A stretch of 35,176 nt of DNA from Gnomoniopsis sp. IMI 355080 (Eukaryota; Ascomycota; Sordariomycetes; Diaporthales; Gnomoniaceae). Location: positions 1 through 35,176 of the forward strand of contig JAPEVC010000303.1 in the NCBI GenBank assembly GCA_027946555.1. Reading direction: 5' to 3'. The position numbers and the translations under genes are program-made. The notes under the pieces were generated by a model. It was not told the origin of the DNA. It ran no database searches and saw nothing but the letters and a program-made list of their open reading frames with translations. Of this stretch, positions 1 through 9,558 are shown one piece after another. Numbering within the stretch: the stretch's first letter is position 1; each line of letters begins with the position of its first letter.

Positions 1-797
1 CCCCCCCCCCGAGAGGCTGTGCAGCCTGGCAGCCAAAGCTTCTCCGCTTCGGTGCCGCCCACATGCTGTCTGCTGTCATCCGGTCCATCAAACCAAGCCA
101 CAGCGGTATCTACCGCCAACATCGCTTCGCTGACCATGCTGGCGGTGTGATGGAAGATGATGTATGAGGTATGTCGTCTAGACCTCAGCATGAAGAAACA
201 GGCTTCGTCGGGATCCGAGGCCGCTTTTGCCTTCTCTTGGCCAGGTTTGCGGACATGGCAGACAGCAAAGACAAGGAAAGGTACTTGCTATGCCCTCTGC
301 CGTCTTGCAGTCGAGTGTTCAGGCAATGGTGCAACTCAACTGCCAGTACAAACACGGGCCTTCTTCCATCGAGAGCTAGTCAGTCTGCACAACGGTCGAC
401 TACCTAACGCATATCTGGCCAGCAGGACAGACAAGGTAGCGTATGTCGTGACACCCGAGCAGGCCTTAAAGAATTACGTATTTTCCTCGGAACATCATTC
501 TTTCAGTACATCTCTCGACAACATTGCTTTGACGACGAACTGATTTCTCCTGAGCCCTGGTATGGCCGTGTTGCGAAGCATGTGATAATCTGATTCTGAA
601 ATTCATAGGCTTTTAGGACACAGGCATTCGGCGATACACATGAAGGCTATTGAAGTCGCCCTACGGACATTCTCACTGATGTTTGAACCGGCAGCAGGGA
701 CCTTTACTAGATGTTATTAGAGATATCAAAGTCCTGAAACGGGCTCCCATACGGGCGGTGACAACATTCTACTAGGAAGCGTACGCCAACCAAGGTC
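1..797. other. No supported gene; left window edge
   Basis: The stretch opens with a run of ten C. A plus-strand open frame covers 157-543 (128 codons) but its translation resembles no family I know, and I see no convincing introns joining it to anything. It may hold the 3' region of the minus-strand gene ending at 798 and part of a gene outside the window. Confidence 0.4.
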
Positions 798-1477
798 TCA
801 ACATGTGCGACGCACCCTCGGAAACAACGCCCTGTGCGAACAATTCACAAAATGAACTTCATCGCCGGACCAGACTGCAACAGTCTTGTTGCTGCGCCCT
901 GATTGTTGATGTACGGTCGAGACAGGCTCAGGAGGCTGTATAGGGAGCCTGCCCGTGAGAACTGTTTCTCGCGCGAACTTGATAGGAGGTGCGTGAGAGT
1001 ATCCTCCTTCTCTTTTCTCCGACAAAGGCGCTGGTTGCTTTCTTGGCTTTTGAGCCGGGACCGACGAGTTTTCTTCCTTGCGAGGGACTGGCTGTGTCTT
1101 CTTGTCACCGTCATGACTTGCATTTGTCGCCGGACTTTCCTCCGTGTCGGTTTCCACCGTAGTCTGCATGGACCGATCTCTCTTGGACGATGGGATCTGA
1201 TGGGCTGATTTAGTCTCTTGCTGATTGTGAAGCCTCTTCCAACCGGGATGCAACTGCTTCATCAGGGCGTCTTTGCGCCTCTGCTCCTCTGCTCTGTGCG
1301 TGGCTTCTCTCCTCATCTCTTCTATTTCCTCCTCGCTTGTCTCTCTGAACCTCTCATTACTTGAAAACGGCAGTCCGAGGTCAGCCGATTCGACCGACTC
1401 ATTTACGGAAAAGGAACTTACATCAATTCGAATACGTCTTGCCGGCTGCCTCTTCTCCTACCCCGCTGCTGCTCCAT
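798..1477 (-). CDS. Hypothetical basic, low-complexity protein (205 aa, two exons)
   Basis: I do not recognise the family. The model is exon 1 at 1477-1422 and exon 2 at 1359-798, with a 62-bp intron (donor GTAAGT, GCTGAC branch-like motif, acceptor TTTTCAAG). The frames join as ELI-NERFRETSEEE and give 205 residues plus a stop. The N-terminus is arginine-rich (MEQQRGRRRGSRQ), then comes a charged probably helical stretch rich in E, R and K to about residue 60. The rest is polar and probably disordered (many S, P, K, Q). No signal peptide or membrane segment is seen. The clean splice junction and the continued heptad-like charged helix across it are the reasons to believe it. The start is the ATG just after a possible short 5' leader; the frame is open further upstream, so a longer N-terminus cannot be excluded. 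Nuclear location is possible from the basic content, but that is a guess. Confidence 0.55.
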
Positions 1478-2239
1478 GTTCAATTGCTGGAAGCAGGGTC
1501 GATTATGGAACCAAAGCAAGAGATCACAGGCTAAGCATTGTACAAGAACCACATAGAAACAATAAGTGAACGTGAAATACACAAAATTTGTGGGAGAGGA
1601 ATGGCGTTGATATAAGAAATTGAGGGTTGCCCGTCCTGGCACGCACAGAGCCACAATTGAAGACCGTCGACCTAAGTGATCGGCTCTGAAATGACGATGC
1701 CGCGGCCAGACGGTTCACGTCAGCTTATGACTGTTTGGTCATAATATCTCCGTCCATCGTGGACCTCAATCATCAAGGCCCGGTGTCAGGCCCGGTGTCA
1801 GGCCCGGGCGTGTTTCATCTTACACTTGGGGTCGTGCAGAACCCGACTGTTGTGAGGATTGGGTGGAAATGGCAGTGGCCTAGTGGTCGGGTGGCCCCAG
1901 ATATCAACATGGCCTGCACGAGAACAAACCACCCCGTACATACATCGAAACATCAAGTAGAGACAACGATTTGTTTGTTCTTGGGGAGCCTCATCTCACC
2001 GGGGACCTGATTCGAGTGAAGTGGACCGCTCGACTCACAAAACAGATGGATACAGCAGCGGGACGGGAGATCTTCACGGCCCCTACATAGCTCCACAACT
2101 GTCACTCAAGGGTCCCCTGGCTTCAAAATTGATCGCAACGATCCCTTCTGTAACGTCACCCGGGTTTCCTAAGTATGGCCTTTTCACATCCCACAACCCG
2201 GGTTCTTACTGCCATGATCGCGTAGAAAGTATTGGTATC
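1478..2239. other. Divergent intergenic region between the 798-1477 gene and rit1
   Basis: About 760 bp separate two divergently oriented starts, so it should hold both promoters. The only structure I see is a 12-bp tandem repeat at 1776-1808. A plus-strand open frame runs into rit1 from 2021, but its first 73 codons do not look like Rit1 sequence. Confidence 0.5.
1776..1808. repeat. 12-bp tandem repeat, about 2.75 copies
   Basis: The unit aggcccggtgtc occurs twice in full and then as aggcccggg. It lies in the divergent promoter region and has no evident function. Confidence 0.9.
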
Positions 2240-3854
2240 ATGTCTTCGCTCTCCAACATTCTCTTCCCCTCCCAGCAATCCTCCTTGGACAATGGCAACA
2301 ATATCAACAGGATTCTGGGCGACCTCAAGCGATCCAACTTGTCCATCACAAATCGTCTGCGCTCGATACAGCAGGACGCTGATTTTGTAGAGCAAGTTGC
2401 GGCAGCATTTGGGGGGGCAAGGCCGTTGGTAGCGAACGAGAGGTGCGGCAGCTGGTACATTCGCCCGGAAAGGAAGGGTGCCAGTGCGTATTTCAAGAGT
2501 ACGGATGGGCACACTGGTCAGTGGAAGTTCTCAACGAGACGGCTGAACTTGCATCTGTTGCCTCTGATCGAGAGGTGTGATGGGTGAGCATTACAATGTC
2601 GTGATTGTGCTGGTGTCAAGAATCAGGCTGGCTGACTTGCGATCAAGTATTATTATTGTTGATTCCACTCGGAGGGGAAAACGTACGGGGAATCGATAGC
2701 CACATTGAGATTTTTACTTATTGCGGTCGGCTAACAGCAAGACAGGAATGCCTGACGCCCTCAGCAAAACTATTCCTATGTGGTGCTGCATAATCAACCG
2801 TGCTCTCTTCCCGGATCAGCCCGAGTCCCACGGCCTGTATGTTCCGCCAAATGCCGTCTCGGACTCGGAGAAGTCCCAAATGCTCGCTCGGATTCCTGAA
2901 GGCCTGGATGGCCTAATGAGCCTGAGCCTTGACCTGGCCAGCCTACGGATGCAGATCTCCAAGCCCGTACGGCCTACATGGGTGACCCAAGAGACCGATC
3001 TGAGTCACTATGATAGAGAGGACTCACAACGTATTTTTGAGCAATACCGTCCGGTCATCTGTTGCACGTCCTCAAGGAGGGTGGTCGATGGTGAAGTGTC
3101 TGGTCGGACCGGATACATCCAAGGTGCAGGTGACGATACCGAGAATTGGGCCCATGGACTCGAGCCCACCGTCTTCTGGGAACATAACGAGCAGCTCCTC
3201 TCAACCGCCGAGCCGGACCTCCGAGAACTTATCCAATCCCTCGTGCAATCCGCGAAACGTCCTCCTCTTGTTACCATGACGAGCGGTAGCACCCTCTCCC
3301 TCCCTCCTGCAGCCCGCCACCTAACAGCCCAGCTTACAGTCTGCCCTTTACCATTACCGCCATCCCTTCCAGCCGATTCAGCCTGGTGCACCATAGCAAT
3401 ATCGTCTATGATCACCCCAGCCGAGACATGGGCCAAGGCCCCTACACGGCTAGAAGTCGGCCTCGGGAAACACAAAGCGGCCAGCCGGAACCTGCGGGTG
3501 GCACTGGCAAACATTTGCAGGTTCGCGACACAGTATCTGCACACATCCGCCACTCCGACTCTTGAAACCTCCAAGCCCAAACGCATTCTGATTGCGTGCG
3601 AGACGGGCGGGAAGGACCTGGCCGTCGGCGTGGCACTGGCACTGCTCTGCTGGTGTTTCGAAGATGACGCGGGTGCGGTCTTGAGAAGGATGGATGGAGG
3701 TCAAAGTATAGAGGATGCTACTGAGATGATGGGATTCAACAAGACCATGATCAAGGTCAGGCTGGGGCGCATTATGACGGCGATGCCAGAGGCCAATCCC
3801 AATAGGGCGACGCTACAAAGCGTCAACAGTTTTTTAATGGATTGGCGAAAGTGA
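2240..3854 (+). CDS. rit1: tRNA A64-2'-O-ribosylphosphate transferase (initiator tRNA-Met), Rit1 family
   Basis: Rit1 adds a 2'-O-ribosyl phosphate to A64 of initiator tRNA-Met, keeping it out of elongation. The model has exons 2240-2583, 2648-2682 and 2746-3854 (495 aa). The introns are 64 bp (GTGAGC...CAAG) and 63 bp (GTACGG...ACAG). The joins rebuild the family core: FKSTDGHTGQW at residues 85-95, then DSTRRGKRMPDALSKT beginning near 120, which crosses the second intron. The C-terminal half matches the DUSP-like Rit1 domain, with a phosphatase-like loop CETGGKD near residue 411 followed by the helix AVGVALALLCW, and it ends with the typical NRATLQSVNSFLM. The start at MSSLSN is chosen because the open frame upstream carries no family sequence. 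Length fits fungal Rit1 (about 500 aa). The middle exon is only 35 nt, so automated callers may miss it. Confidence 0.93.
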
Positions 3855-4234
3855 ACAAATTACGTCCCCAACAACAGCACCTGTACTGGACTCTCATGCG
3901 GTGATCATGTTCTAAATCCTTGCCCACTCCTGGTCACAGTCTTGGGTGGTAAACCTTTCTTCAGCCGACGCTCCACTGGTATTTGCACTTCGAGACTGCC
4001 CAGGTAACCTACAGATGACCCTTCCACCGGAGAACAGCAGAGTTTTGAACAGCTCTCTTTCGCTGCGTATTGGTAGTATTCGACCTTTATGTATCTGTCT
4101 ACCTTTCTCATGATCCACAAGTAATGTGTTGAACCGAGTAATCTCTTTTTCCGCCTCAAACAATTCGCCCGCTCCCAAAACCCACGACCCCAAGTACTAA
4201 ATTCCACGACAACAACGCCGTTCCTCGTTCAAGC
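3855..4234. other. Convergent 3' region of rit1 and the HAD gene
   Basis: These 380 bp lie between two gene ends facing each other. No open frame with recognisable content is seen; it should contain both 3' UTRs. Confidence 0.6.
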
Positions 4235-4981
4235 CTAGATGGTGCCAGCCTCAATCTTCTGCAAGAGACCGGGAAATTCGGACCAGTTCTCCATGATGAC
4301 GCTGCAGCCAGCATCCGTGAGCACCTTGCGCATCTCATCCTTCTTGTCGTCAGCATAGGGGCCCACATAGCCGACGACGTAGATGCCGGCGCGGCTGCCA
4401 GAGAGAGAACCGCTCTTGCTGTCCTCAATTGTGACGGCTTCCTCAGCCTTGACGCCGAGGGTTTTCAGGGCGTGCAGATAAATGGCCGGATCCGGCTTGC
4501 TGGTGGGCTTAGGCAGGGAGGTGGCAGCCGAGAAGACATCGTCGCCAAAGTATTTGGCCTGGTCGACCTTCTCAATAGAGGCCTTGACACGACGCAGGGC
4601 GGAGCTGGAGACGACAGCCAGCTTGTACTTGCCATCAGCAGCCAGCTTCTCGAGGATGGGGTCGACACCTTGGCAAGGCTGGGCCTTCTCCTTGAGCTTG
4701 GCAATGACAATGTCCTCTTCGGCCTTGACGTATTCCTCCTCCTCCTCAGGGGTGATGTCAAAGCTGTAGCGCTGCTGCAGGGTCTTGAGCATGCCACGGA
4801 AGTTCTGGCCGACGAACTCGACAATGAGGGACTCGCCAGTGAAAGGCTTGTCAAGTTTGATGTTGCGCTTCTCGCAGATCTGGTTGATCAAGTCGGCACA
4901 GCCCTCGAAAGCAAGCTCCTCAGATAGGACAAGGGTGTTGTCGCAGTCGAAGAGGATGGTGGTGATGTTGCGAGGAGCCAT
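4235..4981 (-). CDS. HAD-superfamily hydrolase, phosphoglucomutase-like subfamily (248 aa)
   Basis: This is a single-exon gene for a soluble haloacid-dehalogenase-fold phosphatase. Motif I is DCDNT at residues 12-16 (nucleophile D12, acid D14), so N replaces the usual G of DxDGT. Motif II is the serine of AVVSSSAL near residue 125. Motif III is the lysine of TSKPDPAIYLHAL near 163, and motif IV is the acidic pair of TIEDSKSG near 187. A helical cap (about 20-95) lies between motifs I and II, as in the beta-phosphoglucomutase/phosphatase group. The acidic run EEEEEY near residue 80 is in the cap. The substrate cannot be read from sequence; sugar or polyol phosphates are typical of the subfamily. 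The start is the first ATG, and no signal peptide is present, so a cytosolic enzyme is expected. Confidence 0.9.
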   Translation of the reverse strand: MAPRNITTILFDCDNTLVLSEELAFEGCADLINQICEKRNIKLDKPFTGESLIVEFVGQNFRGMLKTLQQRYSFDITPEEEEEYVKAEEDIVIAKLKEKAQPCQGVDPILEKLAADGKYKLAVVSSSALRRVKASIEKVDQAKYFGDDVFSAATSLPKPTSKPDPAIYLHALKTLGVKAEEAVTIEDSKSGSLSGSRAGIYVVGYVGPYADDKKDEMRKVLTDAGCSVIMENWSEFPGLLQKIEAGTI

Positions 4982-6952
4982 GGTTACTGTAGAGTTGTAT
5001 GTGGTGGGTGCGTGGTGCTGGCGGGAAGATGAAATTCAGACGACGGTCTAGATGACTGTGAATTGCAGACGGAACGACAATATGGTGGGTGAGGTGAGGT
5101 GAGGGGAATAGAGATCTAATAAATCCAAGACTGGAAATTGAAAATTGGAAACTGGTCAAGGCAGAGAGTGAGGAGGAAGCCACTGGAATTACACATACTA
5201 CCTTACCTCTGCCAAATGACCCCAGGATCGCAAGAAGGTGGGGGAGTCGAGGCCTCGAGAGGGGCAGCTGCAGCTGCAAGTGCAAGTGCAAGCTGCAGCA
5301 TGAGCCTATTGCTTCCTTCCCTGATAATCTTACGTCATGTGGGACAACTGCAGTGGCCTGTGGGGTGGGGATGGGAATGAAGGCAGGAGCAAATGGACTG
5401 GAACAGCATGAGCTTGGCCCATCAGCACCCCCACAATTGGTTGTAAATGCAGCAACGACTTTCTCAAAGCTGCGCTATTTTCAGGACACAGAGGCCATCG
5501 CCGGCCCGCACCATCCCGTTCCAACGGCCAAACTGAGAAGGGTGCGTAAGTAAGCGCTCGGGAGCTATAAACGTTCCCTGGGTTGAAAGCAGTTACCCAA
5601 GCTCCTCCGTCAAGAAGGCAGTCATACACAGCAAAGAAAGAACCCCACAGTGTCAGTCCCTGTTCAAGGAAGCGCCCAAAGTAAAGTCTCTCGGAATGTA
5701 CTCTACATATGCCTGACCAGATACGCTGCAGGTCTTCCAGAACAATCGGCAACAAGTTGAATGTGACAGTCTTTGCGTAACTACCTAGGTATCATTTTAA
5801 TTGCCCACCTGGCTCTGATCTGTTTCGTAATTCTTATCATGGAAAACAACGACAAGATTTTCATTTCTTGCCAGGCCATGCGATTTATTCGGATAGGCCA
5901 GCGATCCAACCCAAACCAGTCCAGTCGGTCCAAGCGTACTTATGTGCCGCCGAATCGAAATGAATCACACCGTCGGCACGGCAAATTCGAGTATGACAGA
6001 CTGCATCGCACAGCAGTTGTGGTGATCTAGTCTTTCTATGCATGTCTCGTGCGCCTACATGCGCACGCCAGGGTATGAGGAAAGGTCACACAACCGAAAT
6101 GCTACCCCGATGTGCGTGCTCAAGGTGCTGTCCGCCGGGCAGCTCTACAGTTGATCCGTTTGGCTAGTGGACGAAGGGGGAGTTTTACTCTCCAGATCCA
6201 ACACGCAAACCGGCATTGCGCAGATGTATGTGAAGAAGGAGGTGTTATGACAGAAATTGTCCATGCCTGGTTTTATTAGTCTATGAAACTGATCAACCGT
6301 GCTTGTGCCGTGAGACGAAAACGAAGAAAAAGAAATATCAACCAAAGGCTCGGCTAATGCACGCGCGCGCGAGAGAGCCTCGATGCAGTGTGAATGCGAC
6401 ACCTTTCCTACGCCACCAGCGAATCACCGCCGCTAACACAAAAATTCCATCGAAATCTTATCGAACACCAGTCCTAACAAGAGCAGACATCGACCTTGCC
6501 CTTCAAATAGAAGGTCACAAAGTGGAAGTCGTGATGATTGTCACCCGATGAGTGAACCAAAGAAAGCAGACCCCCCCCCTAGAACTCCATGCCGTTCATG
6601 ATACATAAACATCTTCTTCATGCTACCCAAAGCTTGCTCTTCAAATCCATGGTCGTAACGGAAAACTACTTGACGCTTGACGCTTCAAGAGCAAGCCTTC
6701 CAGACTGCTCATCCACCGAGGGCAGAGAGCGGGTATCTTCCCCTAGTATTCCTGGACACCTGAAGAGCTGGGTAAGCTACCTCTCGGTGCACCATCTAAG
6801 AACTCTGAAACAGGCGCCCGGTGAGCAGATCAGGCTGTAATGATGCCAAAACCTGCTCGTATTGCGCTCAACTTTCTTCGAGTATCTCTGCCACAATATA
6901 CCAACCGAAGGAACCCATGGGAAACCGAGTCTCGTGCTTGCGAGTCAGCCGT
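4982..6952. other. Gene-free stretch of about 2 kb
   Basis: It holds the promoter of the HAD gene at its left end and the 3' region of the Hsp40 gene at its right end. Open frames here (for example minus 5330-5755) have no family resemblance and no supporting splice structure. I see a short GCAGCT/GCAAGT tandem patch at about 5264-5299 and one TACCTAGGTA palindrome at 5782-5791. Nothing else is supported. Confidence 0.5.
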
Positions 6953-8331
6953 TTACAGAATTTCCTTGAGCTTCTGCTTCTGTTCGGAGGTCAAGTAGGT
7001 AGGGAACTTGACCTTATACTTGACAATGAAGTTGCCCCGTTGTCCGGCCTTCTTGGAGATGGGCATGCCTAGGTTCGGATAGACATCCTGCGAGTCGGGC
7101 TGGGTGGGACCGCTCTTCTCTAGGCCGATCTGCTTGCCGTCGATGGTGCTGACGGTACGCTTCCAGCCAGTCAGAGCCTCCTTGAGCTCGAGCTCGACGT
7201 TCATTATGATGTCGTCACCATCGCGGTGGTAGAGCGGGTGTGGCTTCTGTGGAGTCTGTTAGCATATCGATTTTGCACAATTGTCACGTACACGTGGGAT
7301 CATATCAGCTCCTGTCGGTGGCTTACCTCCTCAATGACAAAGCACAGATCCTGTTGTCCACCCTCTTCCTGATCGCCCACACCCTTGAAGCGGATCTTGC
7401 TGCCCTTCTTCAGGCCAGGCTTGATGGGCACGTCCAGCACCTTCTCGGTGGTAGTGCGCTTCCCGCTGGAGTCAAATAATTTACATTTGATCTTCATCTT
7501 CTTGTTGGCGCCTTTGAACATGTCCTCAAGACTCACAGGCAGTGGTCGCTCCACGGTGGTCACCTCAGGGGTCTGCTGTCGCGGTGCACGGCCACCACCA
7601 ACACCACCACCACCACCACCACTGGGGATGTCGCCGAAGCCAGTGCGCACGCGAGTTCTAGGCCGTGCACCGCCGCCCATGCCGGCACCGAACAAGTTTG
7701 CAAAACCGTCATCATCACCACCCAGGCCGCCACCGCCCGAGCGCAGGAAGTCGTTGAAGATGGAGTCTGGGTTTGAGAAGTTAAATCCGCCGCCTCCACC
7801 GCCGCCGCCCACGTTGAAGTGAAAGGTCCTCGCGCCTCCACTATCAGCGCCGCCCATGTTGCTGAAGTCGAAGCCGCCAAAGTCGGATGGCATGCCTCCG
7901 GCGCTGGCGAAAGGGTTTCCGCCTGCGCCGCCTTCGGGTGGTGGGGCGCCGCCGCGCAGCAGGAACTCTAGACCGTACTGATCATAAATCTTGCGCTTCT
8001 CAGGGTCGGACAGGATCTCGTAAGCTTGAGAGCACTCCTTGAACTTTTCGGCGGCATCGGGGTTGTCTGTGTTCTTGTCGGGATGCCATTTCAAAGCGGC
8101 TTTGCTGTTGAGGGAAGACATGGTTAGTTGTCTGATTGCTGGGGGTTGAAGTAGGAAAGGGATTTGATTCTTTGGAAGTTGGAGAGTGTGTTGGATGGGC
8201 AAATAAAGGCATCTGCGCGCGCGTGTGTGACAGAGAGAGACAGGAGCTTACCGATAGCCCTTCTTGATCTCGTCCTGTGTCGCATCGGGCTTGACGTTGA
8301 GCAGGTCATACAGCTTGGTTTCCTTGACCAT
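6953..8331 (-). CDS. psi1: Type II Hsp40 co-chaperone, Sis1/Psi1/DNAJB1-like (383 aa)
   Basis: This J-protein delivers clients to cytosolic Hsp70 and stimulates its ATPase. The exons are 8331-8252, 8104-7327 and 7246-6953, with introns of 147 bp (GTAAGC...CAACAG) and 80 bp (GTAAGC...CCACAG). The J domain covers residues 1-70 with the HPD triad at 34-36, and the first intron splits it just before KAALKWHPDKN. A long glycine/phenylalanine-rich region (about 70-205) contains runs of eight and six glycines. The C-terminal substrate-binding domains follow (about 210-380), including PLPVSLEDMFKGANKKMKI and KPGLKKGSKIRFKGVGDQEEGG. There is no cysteine-rich zinc finger, so it is class II rather than class I. 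Length is slightly above yeast Sis1 (352 aa). The start gives the standard MVKETKLYDLLNV opening. I found no clear heat-shock element by eye in the promoter. Confidence 0.95.
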
Positions 8332-9558
8332 TTTCGCCTTCTCAGCTGTATGCTGGCTTGATAAAGAGGTTGTGGGTCAGGTGTAGAGGGACTTGATTGA
8401 AGTGAACAGGCTTGAAGCCTTTGATGGCGTCGAACGGGAAAGGCAATTGCTGTGTCCAGGCAATCGTGTGGGGAGGATTCTATTGATTAGGTAGATAGGT
8501 AGTGTGTTGAAGTGTAAGAGCTTGTGTGAGCTGATTGCAACGAGGATGGGATGTAGTCGTTGTTGGGTCTGAAGAAAAATGATCCAGCAAACGAATCGTC
8601 TCGTGGTCTACAAGGTTGCCAGGAGATAAGAAAAAATAATGTCGAGAGAAGAAGAAAGTTGGATCAAGACTGAGCTTGACTGTCCATTGATTGATTGTAA
8701 GACAGGTTGGTTAGTGGTGGTTGGCATTCACACCTGACTGAACTGGATTGGACTGGAAGCATTCGACGCCCCATCCATGATCCAGGCACTGAAAAGCGGG
8801 TCCTCTCTTGCAGAACAACCCTGCCAACGGGAACCCCAGCTTCTTCTAGCATGTTCGATGGACGGCTTGTGACGCATTTACTGCCTTGCTTGTTGACCTC
8901 CAGGGCTGCTTGCATTGCTTGGGCTTCAAGTTCAATGGACACAGCCTGCCCTGCTTTTACCCGTCTCACTTGCCAATACCTCCTCAAGCACAAGAAGGCT
9001 GGTAGGGTCTGCCTTCTCACTTGCAAAGTACTTATACCTGTTTAAGGCCGGCTTGCCTTTGTATTGTTTGAAGCCTGTCAACATCTATCTGCCTTGATTC
9101 CTGAGAGGGTGGCATCCATTGTCAATTCACAGATAGCTTGATTTGCTCAGCCTCGCCTAGGACATCCTTCAAAGAGTGCTGTATACTGCACAGTACCTAG
9201 GTAGGTACTCTGCTGTCCAGGGAAAGTGCCAGCATTTTCTACCAGCTTCAGTATAGTGGATACTGAGGCGGGGTCATTTGTTGGTGGGGTTGTCCTGGCA
9301 GACCTGGGTGGGGGTGTGTTCAGTCTTCCATGGATTACCTCCTTTACAATCGGCACGGTCCACCTCGCAGGTGCCATGTTGTGGTCAGTGCTCTTTCACT
9401 ACGACGACGATCTCATAGCCTTGCTTGAGCTTTGTAAGGGACAGACACGCCAAGCAATACAGTGGCAGATGGACATGTTTTCACAATTGTTTTCACGATT
9501 CTGAATAGGGTTACCCAAAAGATTTATCTACCTGGAATATGCTCACCGCGCCCGAGCG
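8332..9558. other. Intergenic region upstream of the Hsp40 gene
   Basis: About 1.2 kb contains the Hsp40 promoter and the 3' region of the Dsc1/Tul1 gene. No recognisable gene is seen. One TACCTAGGTA palindrome lies at 9194-9203, with a further TAGGTAGGTA-like sequence nearby. Confidence 0.5.

Noticed and set aside
1776..1808. Repeat array that might suggest CRISPR
   Set aside because: The units are adjacent 12-mers without spacers, and the genome is eukaryotic.
4472..4927. Long plus-strand open frame
   Set aside because: It is antisense to the intact HAD hydrolase and has no family content.
5330..5755. Possible minus-strand gene of 141 codons
   Set aside because: The translation has no recognisable domain and there is no supporting structure in the 2-kb gap.
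7385..7822. Proline-rich open frame on the plus strand
   Set aside because: It is the antisense of the glycine-rich region of the Hsp40 gene; the minus strand has the J domain and proper introns.
8332..8700. Heat-shock elements upstream of the Hsp40 gene
   Set aside because: I looked for adjacent inverted GAA/TTC units and found no clear set of three by eye.
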